Both the position numbers and the translations under genes were made by a program. The notes below the pieces were generated by a model. The model worked only from the letters and a program-made list of their open reading frames with translations, did no database searches and was not told where the DNA came from. A DNA stretch of 64,000 nt, from contig OZ245814.1 in the NCBI GenBank assembly GCA_965228415.1, positions 2,108,001-2,172,000 of the forward strand, written 5' to 3'. Shown piece by piece: positions 54,579 through 63,382 of this stretch. Source of the DNA: Agaribacillus sp965228415. GTDB taxonomy: Bacteria > Bacteroidota > Bacteroidia > Cytophagales > Cyclobacteriaceae. Numbering within the stretch: the stretch's first letter is position 1; each line of letters starts with the position of its first letter.

Positions 54579-55538
54579 TTAGCGCACCAAGGTAGACTCC
54601 AGGTTCAGATAATCGGGTAATTGCGGACGGTTTTCCAGAGATTCCTCTATAATCTTGATCACCCGTTTTCTTTCATCACCGGCTAGTGGCAATCTTGGAG
54701 CCCTGACATTTTCAGTTCCCAGCCCCGTATATACTTCCGCCAATTTAATATTTTGAACCAGCTGAGGGTTAATATCCAGTTCCAACAGAGGAAGAAACCA
54801 GCGATAAATATTGACTGCCTCCTGACCTCTTCCGGCTTTGACAAGTCTGTATATGGCCACAGTCTCACGTGGAAAGGCGCATACCAGTCCGGCCACCCAC
54901 CCATCAGCGCCCAGGAATAGGCTCTCGGCAGCCAGGGTATCAACGCCGCAAAGGATTTTATAGCGGTCTCCAAACCTGTTGATCATTCGTGTCACATTGG
55001 TTGTGTCCCTGGTAGAGTCCTTTACAGCCACTATATTTTCGCAGGATGCCAGGGCTTCAAACATATCCAGGGTAACCATTATTTTATAATCGACGGGGTT
55101 ATTGTAAATCATAATGGGCAGGTCTGTTGCCGCCGCAATATCTTTGAAATACTTAACCGTCTCCACATCTGTCGCCTTGTATCGCATTGGTGGAAGCAAC
55201 ATAAGACCTTCAGCTCCGTAGCGCTGGGCTTTCTCAGCCTGCTCAATGGCATCCTGGGTGGTTTGTTCAGCTATATTCATGATAACCGGAACCTTGCCCT
55301 CTACCAATAAAAGCGTTTCTTTCAATAATAATATTTTTTCTTCATCTCGTAATGAACTGGCTTCACCTAGCGATCCTCCCAGTATGATGCCATCTACGCC
55401 GGCTTCCAGTTGGGCGTAAATGTTTTTGCTAAAAACATCAATATCCAGTTGATCATTATCTGTAAACTTGCTGGTGATTGCCGGATAGACTCCATTCCAA
55501 TTGACCATATCTTTAATTGTTTTAATGTTAACTTCCAT
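54579..55538 (-). CDS. DHDPS-family lyase, probable pyrroline-4-hydroxy-2-carboxylate deaminase
   Basis: 319 residues from the ATG at 55538; the longer frame to 55598 would add a non-conserved 20-residue leader. It is a DapA-like barrel with 'GVDGIILGGSLGEASSL' (a variant of the GTTGE motif), 'MIYNNP' (Tyr145) and the Schiff-base lysine in 'IVAVKDST' (Lys173). In the hydroxyproline pathway this family removes ammonia and water from pyrroline-4-hydroxy-2-carboxylate to give alpha-ketoglutarate semialdehyde. The gene order with the epimerase and FAD enzyme supports that role; dihydrodipicolinate synthase itself is less likely. It is divergent from the AraC gene at 55669. Confidence 0.86.
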   Translation of the reverse strand: MEVNIKTIKDMVNWNGVYPAITSKFTDNDQLDIDVFSKNIYAQLEAGVDGIILGGSLGEASSLRDEEKILLLKETLLLVEGKVPVIMNIAEQTTQDAIEQAEKAQRYGAEGLMLLPPMRYKATDVETVKYFKDIAAATDLPIMIYNNPVDYKIMVTLDMFEALASCENIVAVKDSTRDTTNVTRMINRFGDRYKILCGVDTLAAESLFLGADGWVAGLVCAFPRETVAIYRLVKAGRGQEAVNIYRWFLPLLELDINPQLVQNIKLAEVYTGLGTENVRAPRLPLAGDERKRVIKIIEESLENRPQLPDYLNLESTLVR

Positions 55539-55668
55539 GCAAAGTACGTCACTGAGGTCTTCAGAATCCTTGACAATTTTTGCCAATACCAATACCATTT
55601 TAACAAAACATGAATAATAAACATAAAAATAAGCGCAAAATAGTATTTACTTGCTATATTTAACCTAA

Positions 55669-56541
55669 ATGAAAATTCTTCCATTCAAAATACCCAGAAC
55701 CGAGGATGTATCTTTTTTGATTCAGAATGATGACGAACCTCATCTATATGATACACTCCATCAACACCCTGAAATACAAATCACGTTGATACTACAGGGA
55801 AGCGGAACTTTATTTATTGGAGATTATATCGGGGAATTTAACGAGGGGGATGTTATCATCATTGGGGAAAATGTACCTCATGTGTTTAGAAATGACAAGA
55901 TGTACTATGAAGGTTTACCCGAACTTCGCGCCAGGGCTCTTTCTGTATTTTTGGACAGAAAAACATTTGGCGAGCGATTTTTTGACTTACCGGAAACCCA
56001 GGAAGTAGCTGACTTTTTTGTCAGGGCCAAAAAGGGATTAAAAATTGGCGTTAAAGCGAAAAAGGAGATTTCCACACTGTTGAAAAATATCTCAGACGCT
56101 ACAGGCCTTGACCGACTGATAAAATTGTTGGAAATACTTCGTTTTTTGTCCCGAAGCAATGATTACGTATTCCTTTCAAACCATATTATGGACACCGACG
56201 TACAGGAAGTCGATGGCAAAAGGCTGAACGATGTTATCCAATTCACTTTAAATCAATATCACAGACCGATTGGGTTGGAGGAAGTTTCTGCCATAGCCAA
56301 TATGTCTCCCAGCGCTTTCTGCCGTTTTTTTAAACAGCGAACCAGAAAGACTTACATCAATTTTTTGACCGAGGTGAGAATCAGTAAAGCCTGCAACTAT
56401 TTACAGGAAAAGGATGCTACCATTATTCAGACCTCCTACAAGGTGGGTTTTAACAACCTGTCGCATTTCAACAGGAAGTTTAAAAAGATCACAGGATATA
56501 CCCCTACCTCCTATCGGCGAAAACACCACCTCATCGCTTAG
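55669..56541 (+). CDS. AraC family transcriptional regulator, divergent from hydroxyproline genes
   Basis: 290 residues. The cupin-type N-terminus has 'LHQHPEIQITLILQGSGTLF' and 'VIIIGENVPHVFRND'; the C-terminal HTH pair has 'IGLEEVSAIANMSPSAFCRF', 'RISKACNYLQEKDATIIQTS' and 'YKVGFNNLSHFNRKFKKITG'. It is the first plus-strand gene after 55 kb. The 130-bp space between it and the lyase gene should hold both promoters and its operator, so it is the best candidate regulator of hydroxyproline breakdown. It is a paralogue of the regulator at the other end of the cluster. Confidence 0.91.
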   Translation: MKILPFKIPRTEDVSFLIQNDDEPHLYDTLHQHPEIQITLILQGSGTLFIGDYIGEFNEGDVIIIGENVPHVFRNDKMYYEGLPELRARALSVFLDRKTFGERFFDLPETQEVADFFVRAKKGLKIGVKAKKEISTLLKNISDATGLDRLIKLLEILRFLSRSNDYVFLSNHIMDTDVQEVDGKRLNDVIQFTLNQYHRPIGLEEVSAIANMSPSAFCRFFKQRTRKTYINFLTEVRISKACNYLQEKDATIIQTSYKVGFNNLSHFNRKFKKITGYTPTSYRRKHHLIA

Positions 56542-56653
56542 GATTACACATGATCACTTTCCTGCTGATCTTACTTAACAACAGGGGTATTTATAAGCAT
56601 TGCCAAAAAGCGAGATGAAGTTTCTCTCTTATTGACATTTTCCACCCGACACA

Positions 56654-57433
56654 TCAAAGTCCCAATATGGCCGCTGCCGGGACATCCAGCCTGGCTAAAG
56701 TTTCCGGACGGATATACTTCTTCTGGTCGACCTGCTGAGGTTGGTCCTTTCTACAAAAGTAGCTATGAATAGCTCTTCTTGCTGCATCTGAACCGTTATT
56801 GGTACCACCGTGCCAGGTGTGGGAGTTAAAAATAACTACCGATCCGGCGGGCGCCTCAATCAAGACTTCATCGGAGTGGGGCGCCATTGGATCCGGCAAT
56901 ACTTCCTGGGGAAGACGGCCATTCAGATGTGTTCCGGGAACAATTCTGGTGGCACCATTTTCCCTGGAAAAATCATCCAGTAGCCAAATAGAATTGCATA
57001 CTTTAAAATCCCCGGGTTCAACCGCACTATGCCAGTCAACATGCAGTTTTTGCAATCCCATGCCAGGTTTGGCGGCCCGATAATTCAGGGAGGAAAGTTT
57101 AATCTCCTGCCCTAAAACATGCGCTATCCCCGCCAGTACCCTGGGGTGAGTATAAAAGATGTCAAATAAAGCTCCTTTATTGACAAGATCTGCCAGACGA
57201 TCGGCACCTGCTTCTTTGGGGTGCTTGATATGCGCTGAGTCCAGTAACTCGGCTCCTGCCTGCTCCCCTTCTGCCGCCAGCAGTTCGTCCAGCCTTGTTC
57301 TGACGGCATTAAGATCTGATTTATCTAAGAGCTTGCCCAAATTCAGGTATCCATTTTGGTCTAAGAAGATTTTCTCGTCGGCAGTCAAGGTATCCGGAGC
57401 TACGCCTAGCTGTGTTAACATATGGTCTTCCAT
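56654..57433 (-). CDS. Phytanoyl-CoA dioxygenase (PhyH) family Fe(II)/2-oxoglutarate oxygenase
   Basis: 259 residues. The iron-binding triad is visible as His131 and Asp133 in 'KLHVDWHSAV' and a distal His in 'VIFNSHTWHGGTN' (His205 or His208), with a downstream Arg ('DAARRAIHSYF') for 2-oxoglutarate. 'NSIWLLDDFSRENGATRIVP' and 'GTHLNGR' are typical of PhyH proteins that act on small molecules. The substrate is unknown. It converges on the AraC gene and may belong to the hydroxyproline or the glycan system. Confidence 0.88.
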   Translation of the reverse strand: MEDHMLTQLGVAPDTLTADEKIFLDQNGYLNLGKLLDKSDLNAVRTRLDELLAAEGEQAGAELLDSAHIKHPKEAGADRLADLVNKGALFDIFYTHPRVLAGIAHVLGQEIKLSSLNYRAAKPGMGLQKLHVDWHSAVEPGDFKVCNSIWLLDDFSRENGATRIVPGTHLNGRLPQEVLPDPMAPHSDEVLIEAPAGSVVIFNSHTWHGGTNNGSDAARRAIHSYFCRKDQPQQVDQKKYIRPETLARLDVPAAAILGL

Positions 57434-57585
57434 GGCATAAGGTTTGAATGCTTATATTTAACTGATATTATTAGCTCAAGAACAATGTTTTTATTGTCAG
57501 TTATTTCAAAACGACGACCGGAGGCCTGGGAGTCGTGTGTTTTAAAGTAGCTGAAAGTAATTTTTAGCCAAAATAAAGATCTTAC

Positions 57586-59406
57586 CTAATAAACTGTTTC
57601 ACTGATTTTCCTTAAAATCGATTTCCCTTCGTTGATCATATTGCCGGCCGCATTATTCTCCAACGCGCTGATCTCGTATTTTTTCAAGTGCTCGTTCAAG
57701 ATTTCCAAGTGTTGTTCGTCGGCCTTTTCCTCTGAATTTTCCAGTTTTTTTCTTAGCAACGCGATCTTCACATAGTCCTGTATACCTTCCCGCATCCGCT
57801 CAAACCTGATAGAAGTCCTGGCGTCAGGATAAACCAGGTAGGTATCTCCAGCCGGCCAGCTTCTGAAGCGGGAATCGAGCAGCGGATCTTTGACCCAACT
57901 ATTATATGCCCATCTCAGATATCCGGTATAACCTTTGTAGGCAGCATGCCATGCCTGCCATGTGGATTCGGCAGGCGGGGAAAAGGTAAAATTATTCGGA
58001 TAAGGTTCTACGCAACAAGTATAGTAAGTGGTTGGTTTTCCCTGCCTGATTCTCTCTTCCATTACCGCTTTTGGCATTACTTCTCCCGAGGCAATACAAA
58101 GATCATATATCGCTTCCTGAATTTCTTCATGGTAGCCGCCTGCGAGGGATACTTTCATCTCCGGAACTGTACTTTTCACAAGGCTAATAGCTCCCTGCAT
58201 GGCTTCCATGGGTCGCTCGTCCATGGCAATAGTTGTTTTATCAAACCATTTTTTTTCTTTGAGATGTTTGGCAAAGTCCAGGAGAAATGGCTTCCAATGC
58301 GCGGCATAAGCTTCCGATCCAGGCTCCGCTATAATGGAATCGCGGCTGTTTTTTGACTGATCAAAATAGAAAAATTTATTGCCCCATGGAATCATGGAAT
58401 AGCAATTGATCTGCCGTGTAATACCACATTGCTCAGAAAAGGCAACCCATTTATCAAAAATGGTGTAGTCGTATTCCCAATTTCCATCCTTAAGTTTAGT
58501 CCAGTTGATCATGGCACCAAAAGCGTCTTCTGTCTGCCCATTCCAAGGCTTGTCTATCAGGGAAGTTGTTATAACTTTCTGACCTGCGTCCGCCAACATT
58601 GAAAAGAGTGGCTTCATATATGCAAAGTGCTCTTCACTCCAAGGTGCCACATCATGAAAACGGGCCACTGCATAGGGATTCTGCCACAGATCCAAATGAT
58701 AGTCCCACTCAGATGGCGATGGTAAGACAGCATCAGCTACAGTGATACTTACAGCGCCTTCAATTGCCATTTGATCACCGGTATACACTATCAGTTTTCC
58801 CTGATAACTACCTGCCGGTACATCACGTGGCACATCTACCGAAACCCAAATCGGCCGGGTGGTTCTGGCTTTCAGGTCCATTTCTTTTATCTCATCAATG
58901 GCGTCAGCCACCAATGCTACTTTAAAATCCTCGGGTTTGCGGTACCCGCAACCTTCAGCAAATTCGTCGGTCAGCAAATATTTTACAAATCTTGCCTTTA
59001 AATACTCTGCTGAAATTTCTTCCCCATCTGCATTTTTCAAAGATTGCCACTCCACACGCAAACCATCAATTGCCTCATCCGACCATAATACTAACTGGGT
59101 ATGCACCCGTTCTCCTTTCCATCCATAAGCGGTCCAGGAAAGGTTTTTTGGATCAATAGCCGGCGGTTGAGATCTGGTATATCTCATATTGACATTTCCA
59201 AAACCTGCATTGAGACCTGTCACCGCTTCCCACGTCGATAAATCAGTGGAATCAGGATCTTCCGGTTCTTCATAATTTAAATACTTGTTTTCATTTTCTT
59301 TTTTGGTTTCAATTGCTATCTCAGCTTTTTGTTGATGACTACAGGCCGATATGACAAAAATGGCCAGCAGGATGAAAGCAAAATTCATATATGCAAATCT
59401 TATCAT
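57586..59406 (-). CDS. DUF4091 (GH123-like) glycoside hydrolase, lipoprotein
   Basis: 606 residues with a lipobox near 'VISACS' (Cys22); a second ATG at codon 7 (59388) may be the true start. An N-terminal beta domain (about 60-230) is followed by a barrel with 'WDYHLDLWQNPYAVARF' and 'KKWFDKTTIAMDERPMEAMQ', whose Asp-Glu pair matches the catalytic pair of GH123. The C-terminal DUF4091 domain has 'YTGYLRWAYNSW' and 'GDTYLVYPDARTSIRFERM'. GH123 members are beta-N-acetylgalactosaminidases that use substrate-assisted catalysis, so a GalNAc glycan is a reasonable guess. Confidence 0.83.
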   Translation of the reverse strand: MIRFAYMNFAFILLAIFVISACSHQQKAEIAIETKKENENKYLNYEEPEDPDSTDLSTWEAVTGLNAGFGNVNMRYTRSQPPAIDPKNLSWTAYGWKGERVHTQLVLWSDEAIDGLRVEWQSLKNADGEEISAEYLKARFVKYLLTDEFAEGCGYRKPEDFKVALVADAIDEIKEMDLKARTTRPIWVSVDVPRDVPAGSYQGKLIVYTGDQMAIEGAVSITVADAVLPSPSEWDYHLDLWQNPYAVARFHDVAPWSEEHFAYMKPLFSMLADAGQKVITTSLIDKPWNGQTEDAFGAMINWTKLKDGNWEYDYTIFDKWVAFSEQCGITRQINCYSMIPWGNKFFYFDQSKNSRDSIIAEPGSEAYAAHWKPFLLDFAKHLKEKKWFDKTTIAMDERPMEAMQGAISLVKSTVPEMKVSLAGGYHEEIQEAIYDLCIASGEVMPKAVMEERIRQGKPTTYYTCCVEPYPNNFTFSPPAESTWQAWHAAYKGYTGYLRWAYNSWVKDPLLDSRFRSWPAGDTYLVYPDARTSIRFERMREGIQDYVKIALLRKKLENSEEKADEQHLEILNEHLKKYEISALENNAAGNMINEGKSILRKISETVY

Positions 59407-60091
59407 AGGGATATTTACTTTAAATGGGATATCTAAAAGCGAAAATGTAACTCAATATAAGAACATTTTCGCAGATAATGTAAACCTCTAACAAAATATC
59501 TATGATGTTAGTTAAAATTTTTGGGCACGAACACAATAACACAGCTGGCAATAAGTGCGGATTTATGGATGATATCAGGCTGCGGTGCGTTCTATTTTGT
59601 CGCCCAGATATAATCCTATTTTCCCGGCGAGGATTTTAGCTGGTGCAGATGAAATTTTTGGTCTTCGCATTATTCGTTTGCCTTGAAATCTCTTAAGTTA
59701 AAGATGACGCTCGAGATCAAAAGTCTTAAAATTAAACGCCCTATTTTCAAAGACAAAGGGAATCAAAGGGTAGGTGCCTAACCCTCAAGGTAATAGATGA
59801 GTAATCGGTTGTCAGTAACAATGACCTTATAGAAAAATGCACTTAATTTTCTCCAGGCCATTACTTCCCGAAAAGTATTGCAGACCAGTTTGTTTTTGAT
59901 ATTTGCGTATATCAAAAACATCTGAAATTTGAATGAAAACTTCAGGTACCAGCTGTTGGGATTTACATTGAACTCAGAGAGATCTATGCATATCTTTTAA
60001 GATATTACAAGCCATCCCGATCTTAACATTCAAAAACTTTAAAATAGGAGGTTGCTGAGGAAGCTATGAACTTCAGAGAGAGGTCATTGGT
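59407..60091. other. 685-bp gene-poor gap
   Basis: No convincing gene. A minus-strand frame around 59575-59690 (about 40 codons, containing 'MRRPKISSAPAKILAG') has no recognisable family and may be chance or a remnant. A strong inverted repeat lies at 59892-59919. The rest is AT-rich with stops in all frames. Confidence 0.4.
59892..59919 (-). terminator. Perfect 11-bp inverted repeat, possible terminator of the small gene at 60092
   Basis: GTTTTTGATAT (59892-59902), 6-nt loop, ATATCAAAAAC (59909-59919). It lies about 170 bp past the stop of the small minus-strand gene. The stem is AT-rich and has no long U-run, so it could also be a protein-binding site. Confidence 0.4.
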
Positions 60092-60367
60092 TTAAACCTT
60101 CTCTATTCTCTTGATTCTGGCTCTTTTCCTTCGTACACGAATGCCATTTTCTTCTGCAAATTGTTTGACAATCTGCTGAATATCATCGCGCATTTCCTGC
60201 GGGTAGGCATTAACCTTATATGTTCTGCTACCCTGAGTTTCGTCGACTTTTTGGTATCTTATTTCCTTTTCCTTGGCAAAAGCTACTATCTGATGACCCA
60301 GTTTAGAAAGTTGTTCCTGTGTTAAATTCAGACCTAAAAATTGTACCGTTTTATGCAGGGTGATCAT
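60092..60367 (-). CDS. Small basic protein of unknown function, 91 aa
   Basis: No family recognised. It has a mixed alpha/beta pattern: 'MITLHKTVQFLGLNLTQEQL' at the start, 'KVDETQGSRTYKVNAYP' in the middle and a very basic end 'VRRKRARIKRIEKV'. There is no signal peptide or membrane segment. The ATG start and steady coding composition make it look real, and the basic tail could bind nucleic acid. It stands alone between two long gaps. Confidence 0.6.
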   Translation of the reverse strand: MITLHKTVQFLGLNLTQEQLSKLGHQIVAFAKEKEIRYQKVDETQGSRTYKVNAYPQEMRDDIQQIVKQFAEENGIRVRRKRARIKRIEKV

Positions 60368-60941
60368 TTTAAATAAATTTTATCCATTAATCCTTAATTT
60401 GCAATACTTGAGTTCTTAAGCAATATAATATATGTCTTTTGAAGTATCAATTTCTACGCAGTAATCAGCTTGTTGATTTCGTTTCGATGTAAGCGTTTTT
60501 TACATAAAAACCGGTAAAGCTCTTTTAAAACATTACCTGTTTCATTTGATAAGATTTTTAATAAATTCACAAAATACAAATAAAACTCTAAATAATTAAA
60601 GGCATTAATTGCTTATTGTCACACAATTCTTACTTTCATTAGAGTCAACGTAAATATAGTGATTATGTTGATTACAAAATTATTTTTTTTCCTAAAATAT
60701 TCATTGGACACGCCGTACCTACAACCGTAATAGCACCAGCTACAACAAATGCCGCCAGAGAAATTTGTGAAATCAGCTTCCAGGCAATCAACGATGCAAG
60801 TCGCTGTTTACGGTTCTATGGGAGTGTTTCTATTTGTAATAGTTCTAAATAATCTTGGTTCTACAAAAGCATTTTTTTAATTTCACACTACGGAATTTAT
60901 GCACAACACGTAGAATAATGCGGAACTAAACCTTAAAAGAT
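60368..60941. other. 574-bp gap upstream of the Fur-family gene
   Basis: Contains the possible membrane peptide frame at 60672-60815 (minus) and the Fur-gene promoter region. TTG (60855-60857), 20 nt, TAATTTCA (from 60878) partly fits the Bacteroidota −33/−7 pattern. CTACG and CGTAG flank a 16-nt spacer just before the Fur-family start. Otherwise AT-rich and empty. Confidence 0.35.
60672..60815 (-). other. Open frame for a 47-residue membrane peptide without ATG
   Basis: The stop-to-stop frame encodes a basic start 'NRKQRLASLIAWK' and one strong hydrophobic segment 'LISQISLAAFVVAGAITVVG', then 'TACPMNILGKK'. A TTG at about codon 9 could start it. Either a small membrane protein gene with a non-ATG start or the tail of a lost membrane protein. 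Confidence 0.3.
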
Positions 60942-61430
60942 ATGGCGTTACCTCCCAATTATGAGAATATTAAAGAGAAATTCACCCAATATCTCAGCGA
61001 AACAGGGTTGCGAAAAACACCGGAGCGCTATGCTATCTTAGAAGAGATTTACAGTAATGACGGCCACTTTGATGTGGAATCGCTGTATGTCAATATGAAA
61101 AACAAAAACTATCGCGTAAGCAGAGCGACCGTGTATAATACTCTTGATCTATTACTGGAATGTAGTCTGGTCACCAAGCATCAATTTGGTCAAAACCTTT
61201 CCTTATATGAAAAGTCTTTTGCCTTCAGACAACACGATCATGTAATTTGCACCAGGACCAACCAGATATTTGAATTTTGTGATCCCAGGATCCAGGCGAT
61301 TCAAAAATTGGTAGAAGAGACTTTTGATTTTACTGTATTAAACCATACACTGTATTTTTACGGCTACTGTAACGGAGCCAAGGAAGCCCCGGATACCAAG
61401 CAACTGAAGGCTGAGAAAACCAGTCACTGA
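60942..61430 (+). CDS. Fur family transcriptional regulator
   Basis: 162 residues. The winged-helix part has 'GLRKTPERYAILEEIY', 'HFDVESLYVNMKNKNYRVSR' and 'ATVYNTLDLLLECSLV', typical of Fur/PerR. The metal-binding hinge reads 'RQHDHVICTRTNQIFEFCDP': the His-x-Asp-His and the first Cys are present, but the second Cys of the usual C-x-x-C zinc site is replaced by Thr. A single Cys near the C-terminus ('YGYCNGAKE') remains. It may sense iron, peroxide or another metal. It converges with the M1 peptidase gene. Confidence 0.92.
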   Translation: MALPPNYENIKEKFTQYLSETGLRKTPERYAILEEIYSNDGHFDVESLYVNMKNKNYRVSRATVYNTLDLLLECSLVTKHQFGQNLSLYEKSFAFRQHDHVICTRTNQIFEFCDPRIQAIQKLVEETFDFTVLNHTLYFYGYCNGAKEAPDTKQLKAEKTSH

Positions 61431-61495
61431 GTACACTCGCAGGATACCCACAAAAGCATCAAACATTGCGAAGGCTTAAAATAATGGTTTTGTAA

Positions 61496-61534
61496 GTCGC
61501 TTTGCCGGAATCCTTGACCGACTGTGCCGGCGAC
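61496..61534. terminator. Possible terminator between convergent Fur-family and M1 peptidase genes
   Basis: GTCGC...CGG can pair with CCGGCGAC across an 18-nt loop, with a bulge of five bases in the left arm. The place between convergent genes fits, but there is no clean U-run. Confidence 0.25.
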
Positions 61535-61563
61535 CTCTCATTTTGCAGACAATTATTACCTGG

Positions 61564-63195
61564 TTAATAACATTTCAGACTGCTTACATAAAAGTTCCGG
61601 TCCAATGTGATGGTTTGGATATTACCGGCTATTGGCACGTTAGACCATTCGGTAGTCGGATGAAGCCACTGCTGCTCTTCACCAACAAGTATCTTAACGG
61701 GCATGTCAAAGTTGTCCACCGCATTACTCCATCTTATAGATAATTGTTTGTCTTTGATAGCATATTCCAAAACCGGAATCTTGGTGGTTCTCAGGTATTG
61801 ATCAAAAAATGAATTCAGCGGCCTGCCTACCTGCGTACTCAGATAGTCCTCAATTTCCTGGGTGGTAACTGTTTTATGATAAAATTCCTTATTTAATCCC
61901 CTTAAAATTTCCCGCCACTTGATATCATTATTTAAGAGCTGTCGCAGGGTATGTAACATATTACCACCTTTATAATACATATCTCCCGATCCGGAATAAT
62001 TAACATCGTAAATACCAATAATCGGTCGGTCATTCTTGATTCTTTTTCTGGTACCAATTACGTAGTCCGCTCCTGCCTCTTTGCCATAGTAATATTCAAG
62101 AAAGAGGTTTTCGGAATAATTGGTAAAACTTTCATGTATCCACATATCAGCCTGGTCTTTGTAGGTGATATTGTTGGCAAACCACTCGTGTCCGGATTCG
62201 TGAATGATGATAAAATCAAATTTCATTCCCCATCCCGTATCGCTCAGGTCGGTACCCCGATAACCATTTTGATAGTCATTACCATATGTAATGGAACTTT
62301 GATGTTCCATGCCAAGATAGGGAGCTTCCACCAGTTTGTAGCTGTCTTCATAAAAAGGATACGGGCCAAACCAGTGTTCAAATGCTTTTAACATGCGGGG
62401 CACTTCGGTAAACTGCTTTTTGGCTCTCTTCAAATTATTCCTTATTACGTAGTAATCTAAATCCAACTCACCTTTTTCCCCGGCATACTTTTCTCCAAAA
62501 TGCACATAATCCCCGATGTTAATATTAACTACATAGTTGCTGATGGGATTGGATACAAACCAGTGAAAGGTTTTGGTACCATCCTTAAGATTGTCAACTT
62601 TTCTCAACCGGCCATTGGAAACGTTGGTCAGGTTAGCCGGAACATTAACACTGATCAACATACTATCCGCTTCGTCATATAAATGGTCTTTGCAAGGCCA
62701 CCATACACTGGCACCAATACCCTGGCAGGTTGAAGCTATGAAAGGAAGGCCCCGGCTATCCCGGTCCCAGGTAATGCCGCCATCCCAGGGCGGTCTGACC
62801 GCTACTTTCGGCACGCCTCCAAATTGTAATTCAACAGACTTGACCGTCCCCACTTCCTGTTTATCTGTCAGCTTGATAAAATGAGCATTGCCCTCATGTG
62901 TAATTTCCAACGATTTACCATTTTGTATGGCTTTTTGCAATTTCATTGGTGGTTGCAAGTCAATTTGCATGACGTTATAACTTCGTAACACGCTATAGTA
63001 GACGGTGTTTCTACCATTGATAGTCTTATTGGCAGTATCCACTTTTATGTCCAGATCATAATACGTTAAATCCCACCACTTCCTTTCCGCGGTGATGCTG
63101 CCTCGCAATGTATCCTGCCTGGTAAAGTTCCTTTTTTGAGAAAAGGCCTGGGTAGCTGTCAGCACTAAGACAAGCCAGATTAAGTGCAATTTCAT
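61564..63195 (-). CDS. M1 family zinc metallopeptidase (aminopeptidase N-like), secreted
   Basis: 543 residues from the ATG at 63195, directly before the signal peptide ('LVLVLTATQAFSQ'); the frame runs eight codons further to a TTG. The N-terminal beta domain is followed by the substrate-anchor motif 'YLGMEHQS' (variant of GxMEN) and the zinc site 'HESGHEWFANN' (His332, His336) with Glu355 in 'MWIHESFTNYSE'. The C-terminal helical domain is much shorter than in full aminopeptidase N, as in many Bacteroidota M1 enzymes. It should cleave N-terminal residues of peptides in the periplasm. Divergent from the Spy-like gene. Confidence 0.92.
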   Translation of the reverse strand: MKLHLIWLVLVLTATQAFSQKRNFTRQDTLRGSITAERKWWDLTYYDLDIKVDTANKTINGRNTVYYSVLRSYNVMQIDLQPPMKLQKAIQNGKSLEITHEGNAHFIKLTDKQEVGTVKSVELQFGGVPKVAVRPPWDGGITWDRDSRGLPFIASTCQGIGASVWWPCKDHLYDEADSMLISVNVPANLTNVSNGRLRKVDNLKDGTKTFHWFVSNPISNYVVNINIGDYVHFGEKYAGEKGELDLDYYVIRNNLKRAKKQFTEVPRMLKAFEHWFGPYPFYEDSYKLVEAPYLGMEHQSSITYGNDYQNGYRGTDLSDTGWGMKFDFIIIHESGHEWFANNITYKDQADMWIHESFTNYSENLFLEYYYGKEAGADYVIGTRKRIKNDRPIIGIYDVNYSGSGDMYYKGGNMLHTLRQLLNNDIKWREILRGLNKEFYHKTVTTQEIEDYLSTQVGRPLNSFFDQYLRTTKIPVLEYAIKDKQLSIRWSNAVDNFDMPVKILVGEEQQWLHPTTEWSNVPIAGNIQTITLDRNFYVSSLKCY

Positions 63196-63382
63196 GAATA
63201 GCCTGCGTTTGGTGATCAAAATAAGATCTCAATTTATAAAAGAATTTAAGGAAGGAGGTGAAAATCGATCTTTTTTTCCGGTCAACGGGATAAATACAAA
63301 AAAAAATTTGAACACGCACAAGTTTTCAGTGATAAAGACATCTAACCTGGAAAATGATTTTAATAACAAAATAGTTATGATT

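Noticed and set aside
83..55538. Numerous plus-strand open frames of 60-170 codons over the minus-strand genes
   Set aside because: They lie wholly inside well-supported genes on the other strand, have no family features, and follow from the codon structure of repeated Asp/Asn/Gly loops and beta-barrels.
54579..55538. Dihydrodipicolinate synthase (dapA) for lysine biosynthesis
   Set aside because: The GTTGE motif is altered to 'GSLGE', and the gene is in a cluster with hydroxyproline epimerase and a D-amino-acid oxidoreductase, which favours the hydroxyproline pathway.
59575..59690. Minus-strand frame of about 40 codons with 'MRRPKISSAPAKILAG'
   Set aside because: Too short, no family recognised, and the flanks show no coding character; no basis for calling a gene.
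63194..63382. N-terminal extension of the Spy-like protein to 63194
   Set aside because: The extension has no conserved features and places the signal peptide in the middle of the protein; the ATG at 63383 gives a normal secreted protein.
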